DNA of 18,950 nt from Cetobacterium sp. UBA6069 (lineage in GTDB: Bacteria > Fusobacteriota > Fusobacteriia > Fusobacteriales > Fusobacteriaceae). Of this stretch, positions 1 to 7,101 are shown piece by piece (position 1 is the stretch's first letter; each line of letters opens with the position of its first letter). The translations under genes were made by a program, and so were the position numbers. The notes under the pieces were generated by a model that was given only the letters and a program-made list of their open reading frames with translations, ran no database searches and was not told the origin of the DNA. The stretch lies in assembly GCA_002428805.1 (NCBI GenBank), contig DIXX01000062.1:63800-82749 (forward strand), written 5' to 3'.

Positions 1-12
1 TACCTTTTTTGT

Positions 13-18
13 TATAAT
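13..18 (+). promoter_or_regulatory. Possible -10 box of the trmN6-like gene
   Basis: A TATAAT hexamer lies 17 bases before the ATG at 36, followed by a GGAGGT Shine-Dalgarno at 25-30. The matching -35 would fall to the left of the window, so the promoter cannot be confirmed. The implied leader is very short (about 10 bases), which makes this only a candidate. Confidence 0.35.
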
Positions 19-35
19 AACTTTGGAGGTAAGAA

Positions 36-782
36 ATGATAATAAATGAAAATGAAGTTATAAATAACTTATTAAATAAAAATTTAAAAATTATCCAAAG
101 ACCAGATTTTTTTAATTTTTCTCTCGACTCTTTATTGATATCAAACTTTATATCTTTAACTAGAGGAACTAAAAAAATTCTAGATTTAGGAACTGGAAAT
201 GGAGCTATCCCTCTATTTCTTTCACAAAGAACAGATGCTAAAATTACCGGAATTGAAATCCAAGAAGTTTCAGCTGATTTAGCTTCCAGAAATATTGAAT
301 TAAACAATCTGAGTGAGCAGATCTCTATTATTCACGATAACATGAAAAATTGGAATAAACATTTACAACATGGTTCTCAAGATGTTGTAGTCACAAATCC
401 ACCCTTTTTCAAATTTCATGGAAACGAAAATCAGTTGAATGATTTAGATCAACTTACTCTTGCTAGACATGAGATATCGATAGACTTAGAAGGTCTGATT
501 GAGGTCGCATCAAAACTTTTAAAAGATAAAGGATACTTCGCTATGGTCCATAGACCTGATCGTTTTTTAGAGATTGTTGATACAATGAGGAAATATGGAA
601 TAGCTCCGAAAAGAGTACAGTTCTGTCATTCTAAAATTGATAAACCAGCTAAAATTCTTTTAATAGAGGGTATTAGAAATGGAAAAGATGCACTCGCTAT
701 TTTACCTCCATTTATCTCTCATGATAGCGATGGAAAATATTCTAAAGAAGTTCTTCAGCTATTTGAAAACTTCAAGAAATAA
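36..782 (+). CDS. TrmN6/YfiC-type tRNA1(Val) adenine-N6 methyltransferase
   Basis: A 248-residue SAM-dependent methyltransferase. Visible motifs are DLGTGNGAI (residues 50-58, motif I, SAM binding), the acidic loop GIEI (72-75), NPPFF (121-125, the N-methyltransferase NPPF/Y catalytic motif) and LARHE (142-146). The last, together with the N-terminal FSLDSLLIS stretch (28-36), is typical of the YfiC/TrmN6 group, which modifies A37 of tRNA1(Val) in Escherichia coli. The length matches the family (about 245). The start is set by GGAGGT seven bases ahead of the ATG. The gene stands alone on the plus strand, convergent with the hem operon, and ends one base before a shared bidirectional terminator. 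The family assignment is firm; the exact tRNA target is inferred from family knowledge, and a related base methyltransferase remains possible. Confidence 0.85.
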   Translation: MIINENEVINNLLNKNLKIIQRPDFFNFSLDSLLISNFISLTRGTKKILDLGTGNGAIPLFLSQRTDAKITGIEIQEVSADLASRNIELNNLSEQISIIHDNMKNWNKHLQHGSQDVVVTNPPFFKFHGNENQLNDLDQLTLARHEISIDLEGLIEVASKLLKDKGYFAMVHRPDRFLEIVDTMRKYGIAPKRVQFCHSKIDKPAKILLIEGIRNGKDALAILPPFISHDSDGKYSKEVLQLFENFKK

Positions 783-822
783 GTAAAAGAAAAAGACTAG
801 GGGCCTAGTCTTTTTCTTTTAC
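783..822. terminator. Bidirectional intrinsic terminator, 19-bp perfect inverted repeat
   Basis: Arms at 783-801 and 804-822 are perfect reverse complements separated by two bases. The GACTAGG/CCTAGTC core is flanked by A-rich and T-rich tracts, so the hairpin works as an A-tract/U-tract terminator in both directions. It serves the methyltransferase gene on the plus strand and the hem operon on the minus strand. The minus-strand stop codon (805-807) and the last five codons of the precorrin-2 dehydrogenase-like gene lie inside the right arm. Confidence 0.92.
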
Positions 823-1269
823 TCTATTTTTCAGATACTCTATCAACTCTTTTTTCAATTTCACAGATTCTTTTGGATTTCCTTTTGCTGAAACTGCAAC
901 CTGATACTCATCTGTATCTATATGTGCTGTAAATCTAGCTGACATATACACTTTAGAAGTAATATTATTTACTAAGATATTATTATCTTCACAAAGATCC
1001 ACTATCATCTCATTTAAATTCTCATCATCTGTCGCTGCTACAACTAAAAATTTACCTTTTATGTCCTCTACTTTAAAAATTCTTTTTTCAGCTTCAACAT
1101 CTAGCTCAGCTATTTGCGGTAAAATATATGGCGCTATCACAATTACCCTTGCACCATATTCTACTAAACTCTTCACCTTCCTTAAAGCTATATTTCCTCC
1201 ACCTACAACTAAACAATCTTTATTTGTCAAATCTATAAACAAAGGAAAAAAAGATTTTTTACTTTCCAT
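805..1269 (-). CDS. Precorrin-2 dehydrogenase / sirohydrochlorin ferrochelatase-like protein (CysG N-domain, Met8p/SirC family)
   Basis: A 154-residue stand-alone version of the CysG N-terminal module, which oxidises precorrin-2 to sirohydrochlorin with NAD+ and inserts iron to give sirohaem. Family signs are the N-terminal FPLFIDL, the Rossmann GGGNIALRK (residues 23-31), VVAATDDENLN (76-86) and VAVSAKGNPK (124-133). It is the last gene of the hem operon. Its ATG overlaps the end of hemL by 11 bases and is preceded by GGTGA inside hemL. Oddity: the segment that reads NVVDAP in Salmonella CysG, with catalytic Asp104, reads NNITSK here (101-106), so the expected Asp is not seen. The C-terminal extension found in many homologues is short. 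Family membership is confident, but activity is uncertain; a cobalt- or nickel-chelating role or a non-catalytic role would also be possible. Confidence 0.85.
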   Translation of the reverse strand: MESKKSFFPLFIDLTNKDCLVVGGGNIALRKVKSLVEYGARVIVIAPYILPQIAELDVEAEKRIFKVEDIKGKFLVVAATDDENLNEMIVDLCEDNNILVNNITSKVYMSARFTAHIDTDEYQVAVSAKGNPKESVKLKKELIEYLKNRVKEKD

Positions 1270-2566
1270 TCAGTTCACCAATTTTTTTAAATGCTAGCTC
1301 TATCACTTCTAAAGTTTTATCTAAATCCTCTTTAGAGTGCTCTGTTGAAATGAAATGTGCTTCATATTTTGATGGAGGAGCTACAACACCATTGTCTAGT
1401 AAAGTATTGAAATATATTGAATAGTGCTCTGTATTTGATTCTATAACATGATCTAAAGCCGTAACTTCAGCTAAATCTGTAAAGAATATTGTAAATAAAG
1501 ATCCCAATCTATTTATTTTTATAGGTACTTCATATTTTTTAGCTAATTTTTCAATTTCATCAGTTATATATATCACTTTTTCTTCTAACTCTTTATAAAG
1601 CGTTTCTCTGTTCTCCATTAAGTAACTTACCATTTCAAATCCAGCTCTTACAGCTACTGGATTTCCAGATAAAGTTCCCGCATGATAAACCCTTCCAACA
1701 GGAGCAATCATATCCATAATCTCTTTTCTTCCACCGAAAGCACCTACAGGATATCCCCCTCCTATTATCTTTCCTAAAGTTGTGATATCTGGAGTTATAC
1801 CGTAATACTCTTGAGCTCCACCAAGAGCTACTCTAAATCCTGATATTACCTCATCAAATATAAGAAGCGTTCCTGTTTCTGTACAAAGTTCTCTCATAGC
1901 TGTTAAAAACTCTTTTGAGCTATCTATCAATCCCATGTTAGCTGGAACCGGCTCCATTATTAAAGCTGCAACCTCTTTACTTTCTAAGATTGCTTTCACT
2001 CCATCAACGTCTCCAAATTTTGCAACTAAAGTATCTTTTAACACTCCCTCTGTTATTCCATTACTATCCTGATATCCATCTGTTAATAATCCAGAACCAG
2101 AACTCACTAAAAGAGAATCTGAATGTCCGTGATAACACCCTTCAAATTTTAATATTTTATTTCTATTTGTAAAAGCTCTTGCTACTCTTATAGCAGCCAT
2201 CGTGGCCTCTGTCCCTGAAGTTGTAAATCTTATCATATCCATAGACGGATAACACTTGCAAACTAACTCAGCTAACTCTACCTCCATCTTTGTTGGTAAT
2301 CCAAACGAACTTCCAAGCTCGATAGCTTCTCTAACTCCGTTTAAAACTCTTTCATTGTTGTGCCCTAAAATTAAAGGACCCCATGAACAAATATAATCTA
2401 TATACTCATTGTTATCCTCATCATATATCTTAGAACCTTTTCCTCTATTTACAAAAATAGGGTATGTCTTATCCACTGATTTAAAAGCTCTAACAGGACT
2501 ATTCACTCCACCAGGAATAATCTTAACGGCTTTATCATATATTTTTTCTGAATTTTTATATCTCAT
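1259..2566 (-). CDS. hemL: Glutamate-1-semialdehyde 2,1-aminomutase
   Basis: A 435-residue class-III PLP-dependent enzyme that converts glutamate-1-semialdehyde to 5-aminolevulinate, the second step of the C5 pathway. The PLP lysine is K266 in TLGKIIGGGYPVGAFGG. Other family signs are PGGVNSPVRAF (18-28), CSWGPLILGH (60-69), RFTTSGTEATM (113-123), EGCYHGHSD (142-150) and the FDEV aspartate (237-240). The length is standard (about 430). GAGGGG sits six bases ahead of the ATG. A single base separates it from hemB upstream, and its 3' end overlaps the next gene, so it is clearly an operon member. GSA aminomutases are the only close family with this full motif set, so the call is secure. Confidence 0.97.
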   Translation of the reverse strand: MRYKNSEKIYDKAVKIIPGGVNSPVRAFKSVDKTYPIFVNRGKGSKIYDEDNNEYIDYICSWGPLILGHNNERVLNGVREAIELGSSFGLPTKMEVELAELVCKCYPSMDMIRFTTSGTEATMAAIRVARAFTNRNKILKFEGCYHGHSDSLLVSSGSGLLTDGYQDSNGITEGVLKDTLVAKFGDVDGVKAILESKEVAALIMEPVPANMGLIDSSKEFLTAMRELCTETGTLLIFDEVISGFRVALGGAQEYYGITPDITTLGKIIGGGYPVGAFGGRKEIMDMIAPVGRVYHAGTLSGNPVAVRAGFEMVSYLMENRETLYKELEEKVIYITDEIEKLAKKYEVPIKINRLGSLFTIFFTDLAEVTALDHVIESNTEHYSIYFNTLLDNGVVAPPSKYEAHFISTEHSKEDLDKTLEVIELAFKKIGELNGK

Positions 2567-2567
2567 A

Positions 2568-3539
2568 TTAAACCCCTCTTTTTAACCATTTTGCCACATC
2601 TTTTGCATGATATGTAATTATTATATCTGCTCCAGCTCTTCTCATAGCGTACATATTCTCCATTACAACTCTTTCTTCATCTATCCAACCATTTTCAGCT
2701 GCAGCTTTAACCATTGAATACTCTCCACTCACATTATAAATAGCAACAGGATTATTTATTGAATCTGCCACTCCTTTTACTATATCTAGATATGGCATTC
2801 CTGGTTTTATCATTATTATATCTGCTCCCTCATCTAGATCATTTTGAACCTCAATCATATAATCTTTTGAGTTTCTAAAATCCATCTGATAAGTTTTTCT
2901 ATCGCCAAAAGCTGGTGCTGAATCTGCAGCTTCTCTAAATGGTCCATAGTATGCCGAAGCATATTTTACACTATAAGACATAATTGGTAAATTTATAAAT
3001 CCATTTTCATCTAGCACCTCTCTTATCGCTGCAATTCTTCCATCCATCATATCTGAAGGAGCCACTATATCCGCTCCAGCTTTAGCATGTGATAGTGCCA
3101 CCTTTTGAAGAAGCTTTAATGTTTCGTCATTTAACAACTCTTCTCCTCTTAGAATTCCACAATGCCCATGAGAAGTGTATTCACAAAGACAAACATCTGT
3201 CACTACTAAAAACTCCGGATACTTAGATTTAATAAATCTTATAGCTTCTTGAACAATACCTGTTTCACTATATCCTTCACTACCTACTAAATCTTTTTTC
3301 TTAGGTATTCCAAAAAGAAGCAGTGATTTTATTCCTAACTCCTTTAACTCTTTTAGCTCCTCTTCTAATCTATCGATAGAGATTCTAAACTGTCCTTTCA
3401 TCGATGAAATTTCAACTCTTATATTCTCTCCCTCCTCTATAAATAGGGGATAAATTAGATTATCCAAAGAAAAATCTATATTTTTAACTAAATTTCTCAT
3501 AGTTTGAGATACTCTTAATCTTCTTGTTCTATTAAACAT
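2568..3539 (-). CDS. hemB: Delta-aminolevulinic acid dehydratase (porphobilinogen synthase)
   Basis: Condenses two 5-aminolevulinate molecules to porphobilinogen. Numbering from the upstream ATG at 3551 (327 residues), the Schiff-base lysines are K196 (SYSVKYASAYYGPF) and K249 (IMIKPGMPYLD). The zinc-site cysteines are C121, C123 and C131 in DVCLCEYTSHGHCG, so this is a Zn-type enzyme. Start choice: the ATG at 3551 overlaps the cobA-hemD stop and has AGGAG directly against it, which is too close. The ATG at 3539 (four codons in, giving 323 residues) has AGGAG 12 bases upstream and yields the usual family N-terminus MFNRTRRLR, so I prefer it. With that start the gene begins one base after the cobA-hemD stop. 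The function is secure; only the start is open. Confidence 0.95.
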   Translation of the reverse strand: MFNRTRRLRVSQTMRNLVKNIDFSLDNLIYPLFIEEGENIRVEISSMKGQFRISIDRLEEELKELKELGIKSLLLFGIPKKKDLVGSEGYSETGIVQEAIRFIKSKYPEFLVVTDVCLCEYTSHGHCGILRGEELLNDETLKLLQKVALSHAKAGADIVAPSDMMDGRIAAIREVLDENGFINLPIMSYSVKYASAYYGPFREAADSAPAFGDRKTYQMDFRNSKDYMIEVQNDLDEGADIIMIKPGMPYLDIVKGVADSINNPVAIYNVSGEYSMVKAAAENGWIDEERVVMENMYAMRRAGADIIITYHAKDVAKWLKRGV

Positions 3540-3540
3540 A

Positions 3541-5019
3541 TTACTCTTCATCTCCTATTATAGATATAACTCCATCTACATCAAAAACTTTAGCTTCTAA
3601 AGAAACAGTATATCCCAACTGGAGCATAGTTTTTGTTGTCACAGGACCTATCGAAACTAATTTTTTACCATTTAGAAGTGATAAATCTCCTTCTATACTT
3701 TCATGGAAAGCTTCAACAGTTGAAGAGCTTAAAAATGTTATATACTCTACTTCATCTAATACAGATTGTACTCTATCTTTAGAATGAATATTTTTTCCTG
3801 TTTTATAAACAACTAATTTATGAAACTCTCTATTGTAATCCTCACTCCATTTTTCACACTTTGCTGGTGATATATCAGAAGTTATAAATAAAACTTTATC
3901 TCCATCTTCTGTAAAATTAACTACCTCTTTTGCTAATTCTATTCCCATATATTTTTCCGGTATAAAATCAGGTATAATTTTATACTCTCTTAATAGCTCA
4001 TCTGTTTTAGCTCCAACAACACCTATTTTCAAATGACCTAAAGATCTGATATCCTTTATATTTTCCATAAAATATTTAACTCCATTTGGTGAATTAAATA
4101 AAATTGCACTATATCCCTTTAAATCTTTTTCATCAAAAGACTCAGCACTCTCTATATTTATAAACGGAAGCTCTCTCACAGTAGCTCCTTTTATTCTTAG
4201 CTTCTCTGAAAACTCATTTGCTTGTTTTTCATCTCTTGTCACTAAAACTTTTTTTCCTGAAAGAGGTTGGTTCTCAAACCACTTAAATGTCTCTCTCATA
4301 TTTACAACGTCACCAATTATAGTTATTGCAGGAGGTACAATTTTATCCTCTTTAGCTTTTTCTACAATATCTTTTAAAGTTCCAACTGTAACTCTTTGAT
4401 TCTCACTCGTTCCTTTTTCTATAACTGCAACTGGTGTATCTGGATTTTTACCATTATTGATTAGGTCTCCCGTTATTAAATCTAAGTTTTTAATCCCCAT
4501 TAAAAATACAAGAGTTCCATCTAATTTTGCTATTGTTGAAAAATCATGCCACTGACCATTCTCCATAGTATGTCCTGTGAAAACATGGAACGATCTCGCT
4601 AACCCTCTATGTGTTACAGGTATTCCTGCATATTCAGGCACTGCTATTGATGAACTTATTCCTGGAACGATTTCAAAAGGAATCGAGTGCTTTACTATCT
4701 CCTCTATCTCCTCTCCACCTCTTCCAAAAACAAAAGGATCTCCACCTTTTACTCTAGCTACAACCTTCCCTTCTAAAGCCTTTGATGCTAAAGTTTTATT
4801 TATTTCATCTTGGATTACTCCGCCTTCAGTATTTCCTTTACCTAAATAAATCATCTCTGCTGATGGCTTAGCTAATTTTAAAACCTTTGGATCTATCAAT
4901 CTATCATAAATTACACAATCAGCTTCCTCTATACATCTTTTACCTTTTAATGTCAGTAGATCTATATTTCCGCAGCCTGCTCCTATTATATATACTTTCC
5001 CCATCTTTTGATTAACCAT
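3541..5019 (-). CDS. Bifunctional uroporphyrinogen-III C-methyltransferase / uroporphyrinogen-III synthase (CobA-HemD fusion)
   Basis: A 492-residue two-domain protein. Residues 6-250 are a SUMT/CobA methyltransferase (GKVYIIGAG at 7-15, VARVKGGDPFVFGRGGEE at 87-104, VPGISSSIA at 118-126, GIPVTHRG at 132-139), which makes precorrin-2 from uroporphyrinogen III with two SAM. Residues 255-492 are a HemD-type synthase that cyclises hydroxymethylbilane (GKKVLVTRDEKQA, ILFNSPNGVKYF, ITFLSSSTVEAF, SIGPVTTKTMLQLG). This cobA-hemD fusion is known from clostridial hem clusters. The ATG at 5019 has GGAG seven bases upstream and overlaps the hemC stop by eight bases; the family-like start MGKVY is at residue 6. 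Oddity: the N-terminal loop reads GAGCGN rather than the usual GAGPGD. Joining both activities commits uroporphyrinogen III to the sirohaem/cobalamin branch. Confidence 0.95.
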   Translation of the reverse strand: MVNQKMGKVYIIGAGCGNIDLLTLKGKRCIEEADCVIYDRLIDPKVLKLAKPSAEMIYLGKGNTEGGVIQDEINKTLASKALEGKVVARVKGGDPFVFGRGGEEIEEIVKHSIPFEIVPGISSSIAVPEYAGIPVTHRGLARSFHVFTGHTMENGQWHDFSTIAKLDGTLVFLMGIKNLDLITGDLINNGKNPDTPVAVIEKGTSENQRVTVGTLKDIVEKAKEDKIVPPAITIIGDVVNMRETFKWFENQPLSGKKVLVTRDEKQANEFSEKLRIKGATVRELPFINIESAESFDEKDLKGYSAILFNSPNGVKYFMENIKDIRSLGHLKIGVVGAKTDELLREYKIIPDFIPEKYMGIELAKEVVNFTEDGDKVLFITSDISPAKCEKWSEDYNREFHKLVVYKTGKNIHSKDRVQSVLDEVEYITFLSSSTVEAFHESIEGDLSLLNGKKLVSIGPVTTKTMLQLGYTVSLEAKVFDVDGVISIIGDEE

Positions 5020-5911
5020 TTATTTTCTCCCTTATCTTCGCAGCTAATTTATGAGCAATCTCTTTTCCTAAAACTCTATCTTCTAAAACTTCGGCTTTAT
5101 ACATTATATCCTCGTGGCAGTAAACACCCTTTAAAGATATTTTGTCTCCAACTCTTTCACCTGAACATCCCATCGGAGTATGACATCCTCCATCAAAAAT
5201 TTTAGAGAACTCTCTTTCAATATCTACAATCTCTTTTATCTCAGGATTATGAATACTATTTAAAATTGATTTTATATACTCATCATTTTCTCTACATTGA
5301 ATATGTAAAGCTCCTTGAGCTGGTGCTGGCATCAGCAGTTCACAATCTAACTCTTCTGTTATCCTATCTTTTAAACCTACTCTTTTAAGACCTGCTGCTG
5401 CTAAAAGAATAGCATCATATTGACCCTCATCAAGTTTTTTTAATCTTGTGTGTATATTTCCTCTAAGTTGTTTTATCTCTAAATCAGGCCTTAAAGTTTT
5501 TAGCCCCATAGTTCTTCTTAAAGAACTTGTTCCTATAACTGCCCCATTAGGCAGTTCTAATAATTTTTTTCCATCTTTAGATACAACTACATCTCTATTA
5601 TCCTCTCTGTCTGGAGTAGCTCCACAAATAAGTCCTGGCGGTGAAATTATTGGCATATCCTTCATAGAATGTACTGCTATATCAACTGTTCCTTCTAACA
5701 ACTCGTATTCAATCTCTTTTGTAAAGAAACTTTTAAGTGATTTATCACTATTGTTCCAGTTACTAACCAGATCCTTATCTCCGCTTGTTACTATCACTTT
5801 TATTTCAAACTTTAACTCAGGATAATTCTCTTCCAATCTTCCTTTTATCATTTCACTTTGAGCTAAAGCTAATATGCTCCCTCTACTTCCAATTACGATT
5901 TTATCTTTCAT
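5012..5911 (-). CDS. hemC: Porphobilinogen deaminase (hydroxymethylbilane synthase)
   Basis: A 299-residue enzyme that polymerises four porphobilinogens into hydroxymethylbilane. Family motifs are IGSRGSILALAQ (7-18), AVHSMKDMP (79-87) with the catalytic Asp at 85, IGTSSLRR (126-133), QLRGNIHTRL (148-157) and PAPAQGALHI (195-204). The dipyrromethane cofactor cysteine is C243 in GGCHTPMG. The length is near the family norm (about 310). The ATG overlaps the hemA stop by one base (TAATG), with GAAGGG eight bases upstream inside hemA, which suggests translational coupling. The 3' end overlaps the cobA-hemD start by eight bases. No residue loss was seen. Confidence 0.97.
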   Translation of the reverse strand: MKDKIVIGSRGSILALAQSEMIKGRLEENYPELKFEIKVIVTSGDKDLVSNWNNSDKSLKSFFTKEIEYELLEGTVDIAVHSMKDMPIISPPGLICGATPDREDNRDVVVSKDGKKLLELPNGAVIGTSSLRRTMGLKTLRPDLEIKQLRGNIHTRLKKLDEGQYDAILLAAAGLKRVGLKDRITEELDCELLMPAPAQGALHIQCRENDEYIKSILNSIHNPEIKEIVDIEREFSKIFDGGCHTPMGCSGERVGDKISLKGVYCHEDIMYKAEVLEDRVLGKEIAHKLAAKIREKING

Positions 5912-6906
5912 TATGCAATCCCTTCTTTGTATTCAAACCATTTTTTTAAGTTTACCATTTGTTCACCGAGCATATATTCATATTTCGTCAATAGATTTTC
6001 TCTATTTTCTAAATTTTCATAATAAATACCCCAAACATCATCTATATTGTATAAATTTATATTTTCAAAATTATTTAATTCATCTTCAATATCTCTTGGA
6101 ACAGCTAAATCTAAGAATATATAATCTTTATTCTGATTTAAAAGTGGCTGTATCTCCTCTTTTTTTATAATAGCATGAGGTGCAGATGTGGCTGATATTA
6201 TTATATCACTTTTCGCTACCTCTTCTAATTTATTTTCAAAACTAATTACATCCGCATTGTATATATTGCTAGCTTCTAAGGCCTTATGATAACTTCTATT
6301 TGTAATCGTCAAACTATCATACTCCTCTTTTGTTATGAGCTCCATTATATCTCTTGCTAAATCTCCAACACCAAGTATCAGAATTTTTTTATCTTTTAAA
6401 TTTGCTACTTTATTTTTTATAAACTTCAACGAAATTGCCTCTAACGATAAAGCGTTATGACATATCTTACTTTTATTTCTAAATTTTTTTCCTAATTCGA
6501 TAGCTTTGTTAAAAATGACATTTATATTTGAGCTAGAAGTTTTATTCTCCATACTTGTTAGCTGTGCTTTTTTTATCTGAGCTAAAATTTGATCTTCACC
6601 TTTTATCACAGATTCAAACCCACAAGTAACTCTAAATAGATAATTTACAGCTTCATGCCCTTGTTTTATAAAAATATCATCTCTTCCAATATCCATCTTA
6701 AACTCTTCTAAAGAATAATTTTTATCTAGATGTAGATAATATTCAACTCTTAAGCAGGTAGATAGATTTACATAACCTACAACCTTTTTCTCTTTGAACA
6801 AAAGTTCAACTAAAGACGTAGGATCATTTTGTATAAAGTTTTCTCTTTGGCACAAATCTAAATCTTTATGTGTTATACCAAAAACAATAAAATTTTTAAA
6901 ATACAT
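5911..6906 (-). CDS. hemA: Glutamyl-tRNA reductase, short form
   Basis: First enzyme of the C5 pathway: reduces Glu-tRNA to glutamate-1-semialdehyde with NADPH. The catalytic cysteine is C51 in NLSTCLRVEYY; the usual family text is STCNRTE, so the Asn after Cys is Leu here. GFESVIKGEDQILAQIKKA (96-114) matches the conserved LGEPQILGQ region. The NADPH domain shows ILILGVGDLARD (175-186) and ITNRS (201-205), followed by FLDLAVPRDIE (264-274). At 331 residues it is much shorter than the usual 400-450. About 40 residues follow the DLAVPRDIE/NIDD region where a spinal helix and a dimerisation domain of 110 or more are expected. The stop overlaps the hemC ATG (TAATG), which argues against a recent frameshift. 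AAGGA lies six bases ahead of the ATG. First gene of its operon. Confidence 0.93.
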   Translation of the reverse strand: MYFKNFIVFGITHKDLDLCQRENFIQNDPTSLVELLFKEKKVVGYVNLSTCLRVEYYLHLDKNYSLEEFKMDIGRDDIFIKQGHEAVNYLFRVTCGFESVIKGEDQILAQIKKAQLTSMENKTSSSNINVIFNKAIELGKKFRNKSKICHNALSLEAISLKFIKNKVANLKDKKILILGVGDLARDIMELITKEEYDSLTITNRSYHKALEASNIYNADVISFENKLEEVAKSDIIISATSAPHAIIKKEEIQPLLNQNKDYIFLDLAVPRDIEDELNNFENINLYNIDDVWGIYYENLENRENLLTKYEYMLGEQMVNLKKWFEYKEGIA

Positions 6907-6945
6907 TTAGATTCCTTCTCTCCGTGATTTATTAATTACATATAT

Positions 6946-6974
6946 ATTATAATACTTTTTTTGAATAATTTTAA
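6946..6974 (-). promoter_or_regulatory. Promoter of the hem operon
   Basis: On the minus strand, TTAAAA (6969-6974) and a consensus TATAAT (6946-6951) are separated by 17 bases. The predicted start leaves a leader of about 35 bases before hemA, too short for a cobalamin riboswitch. I saw no clear operator repeat overlapping it. Confidence 0.65.
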
Positions 6975-7074
6975 GCCTATTTTCGAAAAAATCATATTAT
7001 TTTTGAATGAAAAATATAAAAAACATCAATAAGTATTATGAATAAGACCATACATATATAAATAATATAAATGA
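6975..7074. other. AT-rich intergenic stretch upstream of hemA
   Basis: About 100 bases between the hem promoter and the terminator of the holB operon. It is very AT-rich, with no convincing gene. One 12-codon reading frame on the plus strand (around 7008) has no Shine-Dalgarno and no recognisable product. It could hold upstream promoter elements, but nothing specific is visible. Confidence 0.5.
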
Positions 7075-7101
7075 AAGAGAGTGATTAATAATCACTCTCT
7101 T
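7075..7101 (-). terminator. Intrinsic terminator of the mutS2-holB operon
   Basis: A perfect 12-bp stem (arms 7075-7086 and 7090-7101) with a three-base loop. It is followed on the minus strand by a T-rich but interrupted tract. The holB stop codon (7100-7102) lies in the upstream arm, so the hairpin begins inside the gene. Confidence 0.75.

Noticed and set aside
6907..7074. Cobalamin riboswitch or tiny gene upstream of hemA
   Set aside because: The promoter leaves a leader of only about 35 bases, no B12-box text is seen, and the 12-codon frame near 7008 has no ribosome site.
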